Positions 28,439-35,440 of a stretch of 46,887 nucleotides of DNA are shown here, one piece after another. The position numbers were made by a program, and so were the translations under genes. The DNA comes from a virus: the IMG/VR virus record IMGVR_UViG_3300042554_002321, positions 1-46,887 of that record. One strand, 5' to 3'. The notes beneath the pieces were generated by a model. It searched no databases. It was given only the letters and a program-made list of their open reading frames with translations, and had not been told where the DNA came from. Positions within the stretch are counted from its first letter, which is position 1; each line of letters opens with the position of its first letter.

Positions 28439-30067
28439 ATGCCGGAAGTCAACGTACCCTCCTGTCCCGTACACGGAGCCTTTCCGAGGGCATTACATGA
28501 GGAAGGGTTCCAAGGTGCGGTCGAAGTCCTTGAACAATTAATCCAGACGGTAAGCGGCGTGGGCACTACTTCTTACACACGGTGTCCTTACGGTTACGAA
28601 GCCTCATGGAACGGCATCGTCCGAGCCTTAGAGGATTTAAACGCAACAATCAGCGGCATTCAAGGCGGCGGCGTAGGCGCATCTGGACTTGCCCCCGGAT
28701 CCGGCATTTATTTCGCACCGAGCGGTACATATACGACCATTAACGCTGACGCCCAGCGTATTCCTGGCGCGATCGTCAGTGGTGTAGCTCCTTCGGGCGC
28801 ATATGCGGGCACTATTTGGTTTGACGAGAACGAAGGTCGGACGTTTGTTTATGTCTCCGGCGCGTCGAATCCCGGCTGGTATCAGCTGAACGCCGAAGCC
28901 CTCGCGTACACGTCCGAAACACCGCCGTCTGGCGTTGGCGATAACGCGCCCCCTCGGGATGGTCTGCTCTGGTTCAACCGCGATCTGGGCAATCTGCTCG
29001 TTTACGACGCTGTTTCCAGCGGATGGTACGAGCCTGATGCCCGTCGGAGCGTTGCGTACCGCGAGACACCCCCGACGGCCGTGGTTGAGGGCGAGGTTTG
29101 GTACGACCAGACCACTAGCGTCATCAAGATTTGGGACGGCAGCAACTGGACGTCACTCCTTGATCCTCCGAGTGCGACTAAAACCAGTGTTTCCACTGAT
29201 GCGGTTGTTTTGGACAGCTACCTCACGTCGGAAGTTGGTCCTAAGACCTATTCGATTGCCGTTAGTCGCGGGTTTGAGGTCCAGAATTCCGATATTACGC
29301 TCATTCAGAACGCTGAAGATGCGTATGTTTCGCAGCATTCCGTTGTGTTCTCCAGCGGTACACTTGCTGCATTCAGTGGCCGTTTAGTTGATGGCTACGT
29401 TGAGCTGGTCGGGTACAGTAACAGCATCGACAAGACGATATTCCGCCCGATCGTTTGGAACGGGACTCCGGTCAGCTCGTCTTACTCGACAGCCTTTACC
29501 GGTAAGGTCCTTGACTCCTACCCTGTCAGCTTCTCCGGAACCAAAACTTACTCCGTCAACGTCTCTCGCGGCGGCGAAGTCCAAAATTCGGATGTCACGG
29601 TCATTAATACGGCGGTTAGTGGCTTTAGTTCCGAACACTCGGTTGTGTACACGAGTGGGGCGTTGGCTACGTTTAGCGGTCAGGTATCTGGCGGTAATGT
29701 CCAGCTTGTTGCCTACAGTACTGCTACTGATTACACTACATATCGCCCAGTTATCTGGGGCAATACACAAGGTCTACCGCTTACTGCGACTTCAACGGCC
29801 GGCCAGCTGATCGACCGCTATCCTGTCCAAGCTTCTGGGACCAAGACCATTACGGTTAATGTCAACCGTGGCGGCGAAGTTCAGAGCTCTGATCTCACTG
29901 TTGTGCACACACCGTCTGACGCGTATCTGTCGCAACACTCGGTCGTGTTCAGTTCGGGTATCCTGGCAGCGTTCAGCGGTTTTGTCGTCGGCGATTTCGT
30001 CGAGATCATCGGCTACAGCAACACTGCTGCCTCTACCGTGTTCAGACCCGTTCGCGTCACACCCTAA
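28439..30067 (+). CDS. Tail-fibre protein with three 100-residue repeats
   Basis: 542 residues. Three WF/WY-type short repeats (GTIWFDENEGRTFVYV, GLLWFNRDLGNLLVYD, GEVWYDQTTSVIKIWD; about residues 124-235) precede three long repeats that recur with an exact 100-residue period (starting near 257, 357 and 457). Each long repeat holds a GTKTY strand, SRGGEVQNSD, a QHSVV(F/Y)(S/T)SG strand and a final YRP-like turn. The pattern is a beta-sandwich array as in receptor-binding fibres. One further copy of the long repeat lies in the gene at 30694. The N-terminus has CPVHG and CPYGYE, possibly metal sites. Confidence 0.72.
   Translation: MPEVNVPSCPVHGAFPRALHEEGFQGAVEVLEQLIQTVSGVGTTSYTRCPYGYEASWNGIVRALEDLNATISGIQGGGVGASGLAPGSGIYFAPSGTYTTINADAQRIPGAIVSGVAPSGAYAGTIWFDENEGRTFVYVSGASNPGWYQLNAEALAYTSETPPSGVGDNAPPRDGLLWFNRDLGNLLVYDAVSSGWYEPDARRSVAYRETPPTAVVEGEVWYDQTTSVIKIWDGSNWTSLLDPPSATKTSVSTDAVVLDSYLTSEVGPKTYSIAVSRGFEVQNSDITLIQNAEDAYVSQHSVVFSSGTLAAFSGRLVDGYVELVGYSNSIDKTIFRPIVWNGTPVSSSYSTAFTGKVLDSYPVSFSGTKTYSVNVSRGGEVQNSDVTVINTAVSGFSSEHSVVYTSGALATFSGQVSGGNVQLVAYSTATDYTTYRPVIWGNTQGLPLTATSTAGQLIDRYPVQASGTKTITVNVNRGGEVQSSDLTVVHTPSDAYLSQHSVVFSSGILAAFSGFVVGDFVEIIGYSNTAASTVFRPVRVTP
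29207..30064 (+). repeat. Three 300-nt repeats encoding fibre domains
   Basis: Three units with a 300-nt period encode related domains; amino-acid similarity exceeds nucleotide similarity, showing old duplication with selection. Confidence 0.75.
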
Positions 30068-30189
30068 TGGCTAAGCCTAAGAACACTCAACAAATTGAAT
30101 CGAAGCCCAAAAAAACTAGGCAAGGGGATGGACTCCATTCCAAACCTTCGCACGGACGGAAAAAGTCTCGCGGTCAAGGTAAAGGCTAG
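30067..30189 (+). CDS. Small basic protein (40 residues)
   Basis: ATG overlaps the fibre stop (TAATG). The peptide starts MAKPKNTQQIESKPKKTRQG, and its second half (HSKPSHGRKKSRGQGKG) is Lys/Arg/Gly rich. Its coupling to the upstream gene and the strong charge suggest it is real, perhaps a virion or nucleic-acid-associated peptide. Function unknown. Confidence 0.55.
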   Translation: MAKPKNTQQIESKPKKTRQGDGLHSKPSHGRKKSRGQGKG

Positions 30190-30213
30190 AATTAGTGTAG
30201 TTTCTGAGCCGCA

Positions 30214-30690
30214 GTGAGTTTTAGCGTTCTAACTGCCGGCGAATATATTTACGGAGGCAGGGCCGTTGCTGTGAACAGTAGCGGCCTGGCTATTCTCGCC
30301 GATCCTTTTTCTGCTGATAGGTCCCGCGTAGTCGGCATTTCGCAAGCGGATACTTCGGCAGGGGATCGAGTCCGCGTGGTCTTGGCTGACTACAGCCCGG
30401 TCAATACGGCTGGGATGTCTGCCGGGCGTCCTGCATATCTCTCTATTGAGGGTTCCGGTCGAATTACGACGGATATTAATAGTGTTGTTTCTGGATATAC
30501 TGAGTTTTACGAGCCGTTTTATGTTACGGACGTTGGTAATGCGCTGACTGCGGGTGTTTTAAAGATTGAGATTGAAGACGGAATTCTGACTGGAAGCACG
30601 AATTCTGCTCTACTTACAGAAGATCAATCTCCTTTGATAGAATACCTTGTAGCCGAAGATGGCTCTAAAATACTCTTAGAGAACGCGTAA
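30214..30690 (+). CDS. Hypothetical beta-barrel virion protein
   Basis: 158 residues from GTG, with a TAGTTT-like box upstream. The segment VLTAGEYIYGGRAVAVNSSG, then AGDRVRVVLAD and MSAGRPAYLSIEGSGRI, parallels the protein at 33278 (AGENLIQGDVVYTSGNSLAV ... YFLSKYKGQIT) and DUF2190-like head/fibre decoration folds. It lies in the fibre operon. The likely role is a virion surface or fibre-associated protein. Confidence 0.6.
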   Translation: MSFSVLTAGEYIYGGRAVAVNSSGLAILADPFSADRSRVVGISQADTSAGDRVRVVLADYSPVNTAGMSAGRPAYLSIEGSGRITTDINSVVSGYTEFYEPFYVTDVGNALTAGVLKIEIEDGILTGSTNSALLTEDQSPLIEYLVAEDGSKILLENA

Positions 30691-30693
30691 CTT

Positions 30694-31173
30694 GTGGCCA
30701 ACCGTAAAATCTCAGCCTTTTCGGACATTGGCCTCTCGCCCAGTGGATACATTTATCTGCCGGTCGTCGATCGTTACGAAGCAGCTGACGACGATAAGAA
30801 CAAATTAGTTACGATCAGTGGTTTGGACGCTCGTTATACGGGCTACCCGTACTTTAATGCGGCCGCGCTGTCTCCGGTCACGACCACAACTATTTCTGGA
30901 ACTCGATTAGATACATTCGCCAGCGGGCTTTTTGACTCCGCTCGGTATTACATCAAGGCCAAGCGTGGTCGAGAAATTCAGACGAGTGAAGTTCATCTCG
31001 TTCAGAATGGATCTACTACTGTGATCACTGAATACGCTGTTTTATATACTAGCGGTATTCTTTCTACGTATAGCGGTACGTTTGTCGGTAACAGCGGAGT
31101 GCTTGAAACTTACTCGAATACTTCTGCTTCGACTAAGTACACCGTAATTCGGTACGGCGACACACCTGCTTGA
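30694..31173 (+). CDS. Fibre protein carrying one copy of the 100-residue repeat
   Basis: 159 residues from GTG three nt after the previous stop. Residues 60-158 contain a single diverged copy of the repeat found three times in the gene at 28439: RYYIKAKRGREIQTSEVHLV, TEYAVLYTSGILSTYSGTF and YTVIRYGDTPA match its strand order. The N-terminal part (KISAFSDIGLSPSGYIYLPVVD) resembles the ISELTAL-type heads of the gene at 33000. A short fibre or adaptor is likely. Confidence 0.6.
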   Translation: MANRKISAFSDIGLSPSGYIYLPVVDRYEAADDDKNKLVTISGLDARYTGYPYFNAAALSPVTTTTISGTRLDTFASGLFDSARYYIKAKRGREIQTSEVHLVQNGSTTVITEYAVLYTSGILSTYSGTFVGNSGVLETYSNTSASTKYTVIRYGDTPA

Positions 31174-31184
31174 TTCTGTAGCGG

Positions 31185-31200
31185 TATAATTTAGGAAGGA
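31185..31200 (+). promoter_or_regulatory. -10 box TATAAT and Shine-Dalgarno
   Basis: TATAAT (31185-31190) ends 21 nt before the ATG at 31212 and AGGAAGGA (31193-31200) is a purine-rich ribosome-binding site. Confidence 0.6.
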
Positions 31201-31211
31201 AGTTTTTAATC

Positions 31212-32894
31212 ATGGTCGCTCGTAATTTTATTGCTTTGCCGGCTGTTGATGACGGTTCTACTTTGTTTACTCAGAGTGGTACTGGTGCAGTCACTAGGAC
31301 TGTTGAAAGCAAGCTGCAAGATGTGGTGAGTGTTAAGGATTTTGGTGCTGTTGGAGATGGTGTGACGGATGATACGGCTGCTATTCAAGCGGCTATTAAT
31401 TCCTTTGCTCCATACAATTCGTTTGTCGCTGATGGAGGTAATCTTTACTTACCGCCAGGTCGGTACAAGTTGACGGCAAGCCTTGATCTGACGGGCAAGC
31501 ACGGATTGGCCCTGATTGGGTCTGGTGTTCTGTCTACCGAAATCTTTGCTTCTGGTGATTACCCCGTTATTAGCTCAGTAAACACATCAGCCGCGCCCTG
31601 GAATGATGGCTGCATCCGAGACATGACCATTAGGGGTGGTGGTAATACAAACGCAAATGCTCATGGCATTTACACTGTATTTACAAATGGCTGCACGATT
31701 GAAAACATTGCTATCTACAGCTGCAAGTATGGTCTAAACCTGAATCATTCGTGGCAGTTTGACATTAGCAATGTTGATGCGCATGGCGGAACCACGGACA
31801 GGTGCGACATCGGCGTTTACATGGGGCCGACCACGCTGACCAATATTGATAATGCGATAACTGCCTACAATATTACAGTTAAAGATTGCATCACCGCTGG
31901 CTTCCGCATCGTTAATGGGCAAGGGTCTAAGTTTTCCAGCTGTGAAGCCGGGGCTACACCAATCGGCTGGCACATTGGAGAGCCGCCTACTGGAACAGTG
32001 CTTTGTCAGTGGATGCACGTCGACAACTGCCTGGCTGACAGCAACAGCATCTGTGGATGGCGGATTGCCAAAGGCAGCGCTACAGAATTAAGTCAAATGC
32101 AGTTTTCTAACTGCTGGTCTGGGAACAGTTCAGGCAACTTGGTTTTTATTGCAAATGCTAACGACATTATTTTTAGCAACTGGCAGCTTATTAAAGCAGC
32201 CAATCACGCTATTTACGTTGAAAACTCGTCGAAGCTGCAGTGGAATAATTTTCAGCTAGCTCGATTCAACGACTCAAATAGCGGGAAGCAAGGCATTTAT
32301 TGCGCTGGCACTACTCGCTGCACATTTACGGGAATTGCAACACCACAAAATGCTTTTGCTAATTCAAGCTTTTTGGAAGCCTCCGGCTCTAACATTAACG
32401 TCTTTGACTTGGACACCAGTGAGCCTGGAACGCTAATTGGGATAGATTCCCGAAACATTAGAACGGACACGACCCAGGGTGGCGGCTCAATTACGCAAAC
32501 AATTCAATCGACCGGAGACAACCCCGCGTATCAAAGGTACTCAAACAATACCAATAACTGGATTACTGGCATTCTAAACAATGCTGGCGGCAGTTATTAT
32601 GTTTTAGTCTATAACGGCGTTCAGCGCCTGTTCATCGACCCCGCCGGGATTCTGTTTCCTGCTACGAACGACAGCATCGATCTCGGGGCAAGCGGCAACA
32701 GATTCCGAGATGGTTACATTAATAGGTATTTCGTTGCAGGCTCTGCAGCTTTCTGGAGTGGCGGCAACAACTCTCCAGAAGGCGTGGTTACTGCACCAGT
32801 TGGATCTCTCTACTCTCGGCTCGACGGAGGAGCTGGCACCACCTTGTATGTCAAGCAGTCTGGAACAGGAAACACAGGTTGGGTAGCTAAGTAA
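31212..32894 (+). CDS. Tail spike with pectate-lyase-like beta-helix
   Basis: 560 residues. VVSVKDFGAVGDGVTDDTAA (37-56) is the diagnostic start of the pectate lyase superfamily (PF12708) beta-helix found in phage depolymerases, followed by long beta-helix repeats with NGCTIENIAIYSCKYGL. The C-terminus ends in a RDGYINRYFVAG-type head domain and APVGSLYSRLDGGAG, TTLYVKQSGTGNTGWVAK, a common tailspike C-terminal module. The first 75 nt of the beta-helix are almost identical to those in the spike at 35441. Likely role: binding and degrading host surface polysaccharide. Catalytic residues cannot be assigned. Confidence 0.85.
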   Translation: MVARNFIALPAVDDGSTLFTQSGTGAVTRTVESKLQDVVSVKDFGAVGDGVTDDTAAIQAAINSFAPYNSFVADGGNLYLPPGRYKLTASLDLTGKHGLALIGSGVLSTEIFASGDYPVISSVNTSAAPWNDGCIRDMTIRGGGNTNANAHGIYTVFTNGCTIENIAIYSCKYGLNLNHSWQFDISNVDAHGGTTDRCDIGVYMGPTTLTNIDNAITAYNITVKDCITAGFRIVNGQGSKFSSCEAGATPIGWHIGEPPTGTVLCQWMHVDNCLADSNSICGWRIAKGSATELSQMQFSNCWSGNSSGNLVFIANANDIIFSNWQLIKAANHAIYVENSSKLQWNNFQLARFNDSNSGKQGIYCAGTTRCTFTGIATPQNAFANSSFLEASGSNINVFDLDTSEPGTLIGIDSRNIRTDTTQGGGSITQTIQSTGDNPAYQRYSNNTNNWITGILNNAGGSYYVLVYNGVQRLFIDPAGILFPATNDSIDLGASGNRFRDGYINRYFVAGSAAFWSGGNNSPEGVVTAPVGSLYSRLDGGAGTTLYVKQSGTGNTGWVAK

Positions 32895-32899
32895 TTATT

Positions 32900-33058
32900 A
32901 TGACAAAAACACGTGACTTAGCCAACCTGGGTGGAGGTTTTATCCAGGCCGGCACTGGCGCTGCGCAGCGTTTAGCATTGATCCATAGCATCGAAGCACA
33001 TGGCCAGTATCAAAATTTCCGAGCTGACCGCTCTTACGCCTCCTGCGGCAGCCGATGA
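32900..33058 (+). CDS. Short fibre-head-like reading frame overlapping next gene
   Basis: 52 residues. The start MTKTRDLANLGGGFIQAGTG is a typical tail-fibre opening, but the frame soon crosses the ATG of the next gene and ends in non-fibre residues. It is probably a decayed or truncated fibre head, or coincidental. The overlap with 33000 is 59 nt. Confidence 0.35.
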   Translation: MTKTRDLANLGGGFIQAGTGAAQRLALIHSIEAHGQYQNFRADRSYASCGSR

Positions 33059-33212
33059 ACTGGCGGTGGTTGATGTCAGCGCCAGCAGCACCAAAAAGAC
33101 CACGGTCGGAGAAGTGGTCGGCATTATCAACGGCGATGTAGAGGTCGCCAATGATGGTACTGCAACCATCAGCGAGTTGCCGGTCAGCAAGCTGCAGCGC
33201 AACTTTAAATAA
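33000..33212 (+). CDS. Small ISELTAL-type fibre-associated protein
   Basis: 70 residues starting MASIKISELTALTPPAAADE, followed by LAVVDVSASSTKKTTVGEVV. This is the N-terminal domain common at the start of phage fibre or virion proteins. Here it stands alone. Its first 60 nt recur, mutated and truncated, at 37742. A free-standing fibre adaptor is likely. Confidence 0.65.
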   Translation: MASIKISELTALTPPAAADELAVVDVSASSTKKTTVGEVVGIINGDVEVANDGTATISELPVSKLQRNFK

Positions 33213-33246
33213 AAGCTTGGTACGTTTTATTCGTTATTTATAAACT

Positions 33247-33265
33247 TTAAGTAGACTGTTAAAAA
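33247..33265 (+). promoter_or_regulatory. 19-nt promoter-like motif (copy 2)
   Basis: TTAAGTAGACTGTTAAAAA, identical to 9533-9551 and again ending 12 nt before a start codon (GTG 33278). No Shine-Dalgarno is visible after it. Confidence 0.6.
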
Positions 33266-33277
33266 AGCTCGTTCGCC

Positions 33278-33790
33278 GTGACTACCCGCAATATCTTCAA
33301 CCGTTCCTACACCAGCTTTACCAGCAATGGCAGCCAGGTGTGGCTCGTCAACGGCGGCGGCACGACGTCGAGCTACACGTCGCCGTATACAATATTCGCC
33401 GGCGAGAACCTGATCCAAGGCGATGTTGTTTATACCAGTGGCAACAGTCTGGCCGTCAAGGCTACGGCACTTAGTGGCGTTAATTCGGCGTTCTATTACC
33501 CTATCGGCGTTGCAGCCTCCTCCGCAACCGCAGGCACCGAAGTTGAGGTGAATCTGGACGGCGTGTTCGTTGTGACCAGCGCCAATATCACCGGGGGAAC
33601 GCAACTTGTGCCCGGTACTGATTACTTCCTGTCGAAGTACAAGGGGCAGATCACCCCTTATTCAACCGGTTCCGGTATCATTAGCGCATCGGGTCTCAAT
33701 CAATACGGTGCTTCGGTCCGTGTTGGTCGCGCCCTGAGCACATCGGAACTCGAAGTTGAAATCCAGCCACCAATTTCCTTAGTTAGCTGA
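33278..33790 (+). CDS. Hypothetical beta-barrel virion protein (paralogue of 30214)
   Basis: 170 residues from GTG. TIFAGENLIQGDVVYTSGNS, then YPIGVAASSATAGTEVEVNL and a YFLSKYKGQIT turn follow the same strand order as the protein at 30214. The N-terminus is Ser/Thr/Asn rich. Its own promoter-like motif suggests independent or boosted expression. Likely virion surface or fibre-associated; no enzymatic motif. Confidence 0.62.
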   Translation: MTTRNIFNRSYTSFTSNGSQVWLVNGGGTTSSYTSPYTIFAGENLIQGDVVYTSGNSLAVKATALSGVNSAFYYPIGVAASSATAGTEVEVNLDGVFVVTSANITGGTQLVPGTDYFLSKYKGQITPYSTGSGIISASGLNQYGASVRVGRALSTSELEVEIQPPISLVS

Positions 33791-33865
33791 GCCTGAGTTC
33801 TTCAGTATCAGTTAACACGGCTTTGGTTTTAACTAGCTAGAATGTAGACAGTCCTCACAGACCTT

Positions 33866-34261
33866 GTGACGGAGCATGATCTACTGTTCGAGTTACAGTG
33901 TCTCACAAGATCATCAGCACGTAAGAGGTTCAGAAAAGACATCTTTGCCGCGTGGAATCACACCTGCGCGTATTGCGGTAAACAAGACCCGCAGACATTA
34001 GATCATGTCGTTCCGAAATCTAAAGGAGGCACGACGACACGGGCGAATCTAATACCATCTTGCGGCTGTTGTAACCTAAAGAAGAGCAACATAGAATGGT
34101 GCGAATGGTACAGGACTCAGTTGTTCTGGGAGCACGAACGGGAACTGAAGATATTGGAGTGGGTCAACCGCAATCACAACGAATCGGATTCGGCTAAAAA
34201 ATACGAAGAGTTGTGTTTAGTGCCGCTATTGCCACCACAGGAGAAAAACGAAGCGGCCTAA
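33866..34261 (+). CDS. HNH endonuclease (zinc-bound)
   Basis: 131 residues from GTG. CAYCGKQDPQTLDHVVPKSK contains CxxC (34, 37) and DH (46-47), followed by ANLIPSCGCCNLKKSN with a second CxxC (66, 69), the complete two-CxxC HNH zinc-finger nuclease pattern. The end is acidic. It is a stand-alone gene between fibre and holin-like genes, likely a mobile endonuclease. A cut site is unknown. Confidence 0.88.
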   Translation: MTEHDLLFELQCLTRSSARKRFRKDIFAAWNHTCAYCGKQDPQTLDHVVPKSKGGTTTRANLIPSCGCCNLKKSNIEWCEWYRTQLFWEHERELKILEWVNRNHNESDSAKKYEELCLVPLLPPQEKNEAA

Positions 34262-34266
34262 AAACT

Positions 34267-34285
34267 TATAAAATAGAATTGGAGG
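34267..34285 (+). promoter_or_regulatory. -10-like boxes and Shine-Dalgarno
   Basis: TATAAA (34267-34272) and TAGAAT (34274-34279) lie before GGAGG (34281-34285) and the ATG at 34298. Confidence 0.45.
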
Positions 34286-34297
34286 CTCTAATGAACA

Positions 34298-34585
34298 ATG
34301 CCGGAGTGGTTGTTGACGTTAGTTGTCTCGACGTTGCTTAGTGGCGCGGGCCTAACTTGGAAGAGATTTTCAGACGTTAACGACCGCGTGGACCGCATCG
34401 AGATCCGATTGGCGGAAGAATTTGCAACAAAAAATGATATGAACACAGCGTTTGACAAGGTCGACAAAGCGCTGTGCAGATTTGAAAATAAGTTGGACGC
34501 ACTCGTGATGTCCGAGTTGCGTACTTTAAGGGAGGGATTTGTACAGAAGGTCAGTGAGATGGAGGAATCTAACCGACCTTCCTGA
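34298..34585 (+). CDS. Membrane-anchored coiled-coil protein, lysis-type candidate
   Basis: 95 residues. The first 21 residues (WLLTLVVSTLLSGAGLTWKR) form one hydrophobic helix, followed by a charged coiled coil (DVNDRVDRIEIRLAEEFATK). This resembles small phage spanin, antiholin or class III holin-like proteins. It lies back to back with a holin-like gene on the other strand. A strong Shine-Dalgarno is upstream. Lysis role is inferred from shape and neighbourhood. Confidence 0.55.
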   Translation: MPEWLLTLVVSTLLSGAGLTWKRFSDVNDRVDRIEIRLAEEFATKNDMNTAFDKVDKALCRFENKLDALVMSELRTLREGFVQKVSEMEESNRPS

Positions 34586-34587
34586 GA

Positions 34588-34776
34588 TCACTTTTTAGCG
34601 ATCTTGGTTACGATACCGGCGATCACTTCGATGACTTTGTATAACTTGCCATACAGTTCGTTATCTTTAGGGGTAGGAGTGGTGTTGACGATAACGAGCG
34701 CTAAAGCATGAAGTGCGGCGCCAATAGCGACGATGTCGACCCAGTGGGCAGCTAGAAAGGCGATTGCGGCGGTCAT
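34588..34776 (-). CDS. Holin-like small membrane protein
   Basis: 62 residues. An N-terminal hydrophobic helix AAHWVDIVAIGAALHALALV, then PTPKDNELYGKLYKVIEVIA and a basic end TKIAKK, fits small phage holins. The gene is convergent with 34298 (3 nt between stops). Lysis timing protein is inferred; membrane topology could be one or two helices. It lies upstream, in its own direction, of nothing obvious and is probably transcribed from the 34.8 kb region. Confidence 0.6.
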   Translation of the reverse strand: MTAAIAFLAAHWVDIVAIGAALHALALVIVNTTPTPKDNELYGKLYKVIEVIAGIVTKIAKK

Positions 34777-34834
34777 AGCTAGGTGAGCGGTTATTTATAG
34801 TTTAGGACTGGAAGGTTAAATTTAGGTGTGTGCG

Positions 34835-35018
34835 GGGTGCGGTATGGAAGTTATGTGATTTGGCGCACCGCTCTAGCTGAAACCTCCGAAATTCGGGTGT
34901 TTGATTGGAGCAGCGTGGCCGGAATTTCCGCCTACGCTCCGGATTCGAGGGGCCTTTTTTATGCGTAGGGTGCGGTATGGAAGTTATGTATTTTGGTGCA
35001 CCGCAGCCCCGAAGGGGC
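34835..35018. repeat. Pair of 22-bp repeats forming hairpins, with nearby inverted repeats
   Basis: GGGTGCGGTATGGAAGTTAT plus two more bases occurs at 34835-34856 and again at 34968-34989, 133 bp apart. Each copy folds back on a downstream CACC: GGTGCG (34836-34841) with CGCACC (34864-34869), and GGTGC (34969-34973) with GCACC (34998-35002). CCTACGC/GCGTAGG (34931-34937, 34963-34969) and GCCCCGAAGGGGC (35006-35018) are further inverted repeats. These may end or regulate the two flanking reverse-strand genes. Confidence 0.6.
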
Positions 35019-35034
35019 GAGGATAGGGGTCTGG

Positions 35035-35343
35035 TTAGTCGCGCCGCCAGGTCGATTTGATCTCCATGGCGCCGCCCAACAGGTCTTGTGCTTTGGACCC
35101 GTCTGGTTCGTGCTCTATATACTCGTGTTTCGGCGGCTCTTCCTTCTCCCACTGCTCCACCAGTTTTTCCGCCTGCTTGCTGACGTCCAGCATTGTCTGC
35201 TCGACCTTCCACAGCACCCAATCTGGCCGCGTCCAATCCAGCACCTTGCCGACCCACGGTTTGCGTTTCAGTGCCGGCCACACGTCTAGCAGTTCTAGGA
35301 TTAACTCGTGTAGCACTGCATACCATATGTTGTACTCTTTCAT
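35035..35343 (-). CDS. Hypothetical protein
   Basis: 102 residues, Trp-rich and helical (YAVLHELILELLDVWPALKR; WKVEQTMLDVSKQAEKLVEQ). It reads leftward between plus-strand spike modules, like the holin-like gene at 34588. The Trp content and amphipathic helices hint at membrane contact but no signal is clear. Unknown function. Confidence 0.55.
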   Translation of the reverse strand: MKEYNIWYAVLHELILELLDVWPALKRKPWVGKVLDWTRPDWVLWKVEQTMLDVSKQAEKLVEQWEKEEPPKHEYIEHEPDGSKAQDLLGGAMEIKSTWRRD

Positions 35344-35440
35344 TTTGATTTGATTCGGTGCGTTCTTAGTTTAGCTTGTTTCGGCCGCGTGGTTTTGCCT
35401 GTTTTGTTTGTTAGAATTTGTCTAGGTGTTTAGGTCGCAA

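Noticed and set aside
28935-29810. Two plus-strand frames of 150 and 140 codons inside the fibre gene
   Set aside because: They follow from repeated fibre codons in another phase and lack start signals.
34802-35326. 174-codon reverse frame overlapping the hairpin repeats
   Set aside because: Runs through structured noncoding DNA and conflicts with the more plausible gene at 35035; residues are arginine-rich random-like.
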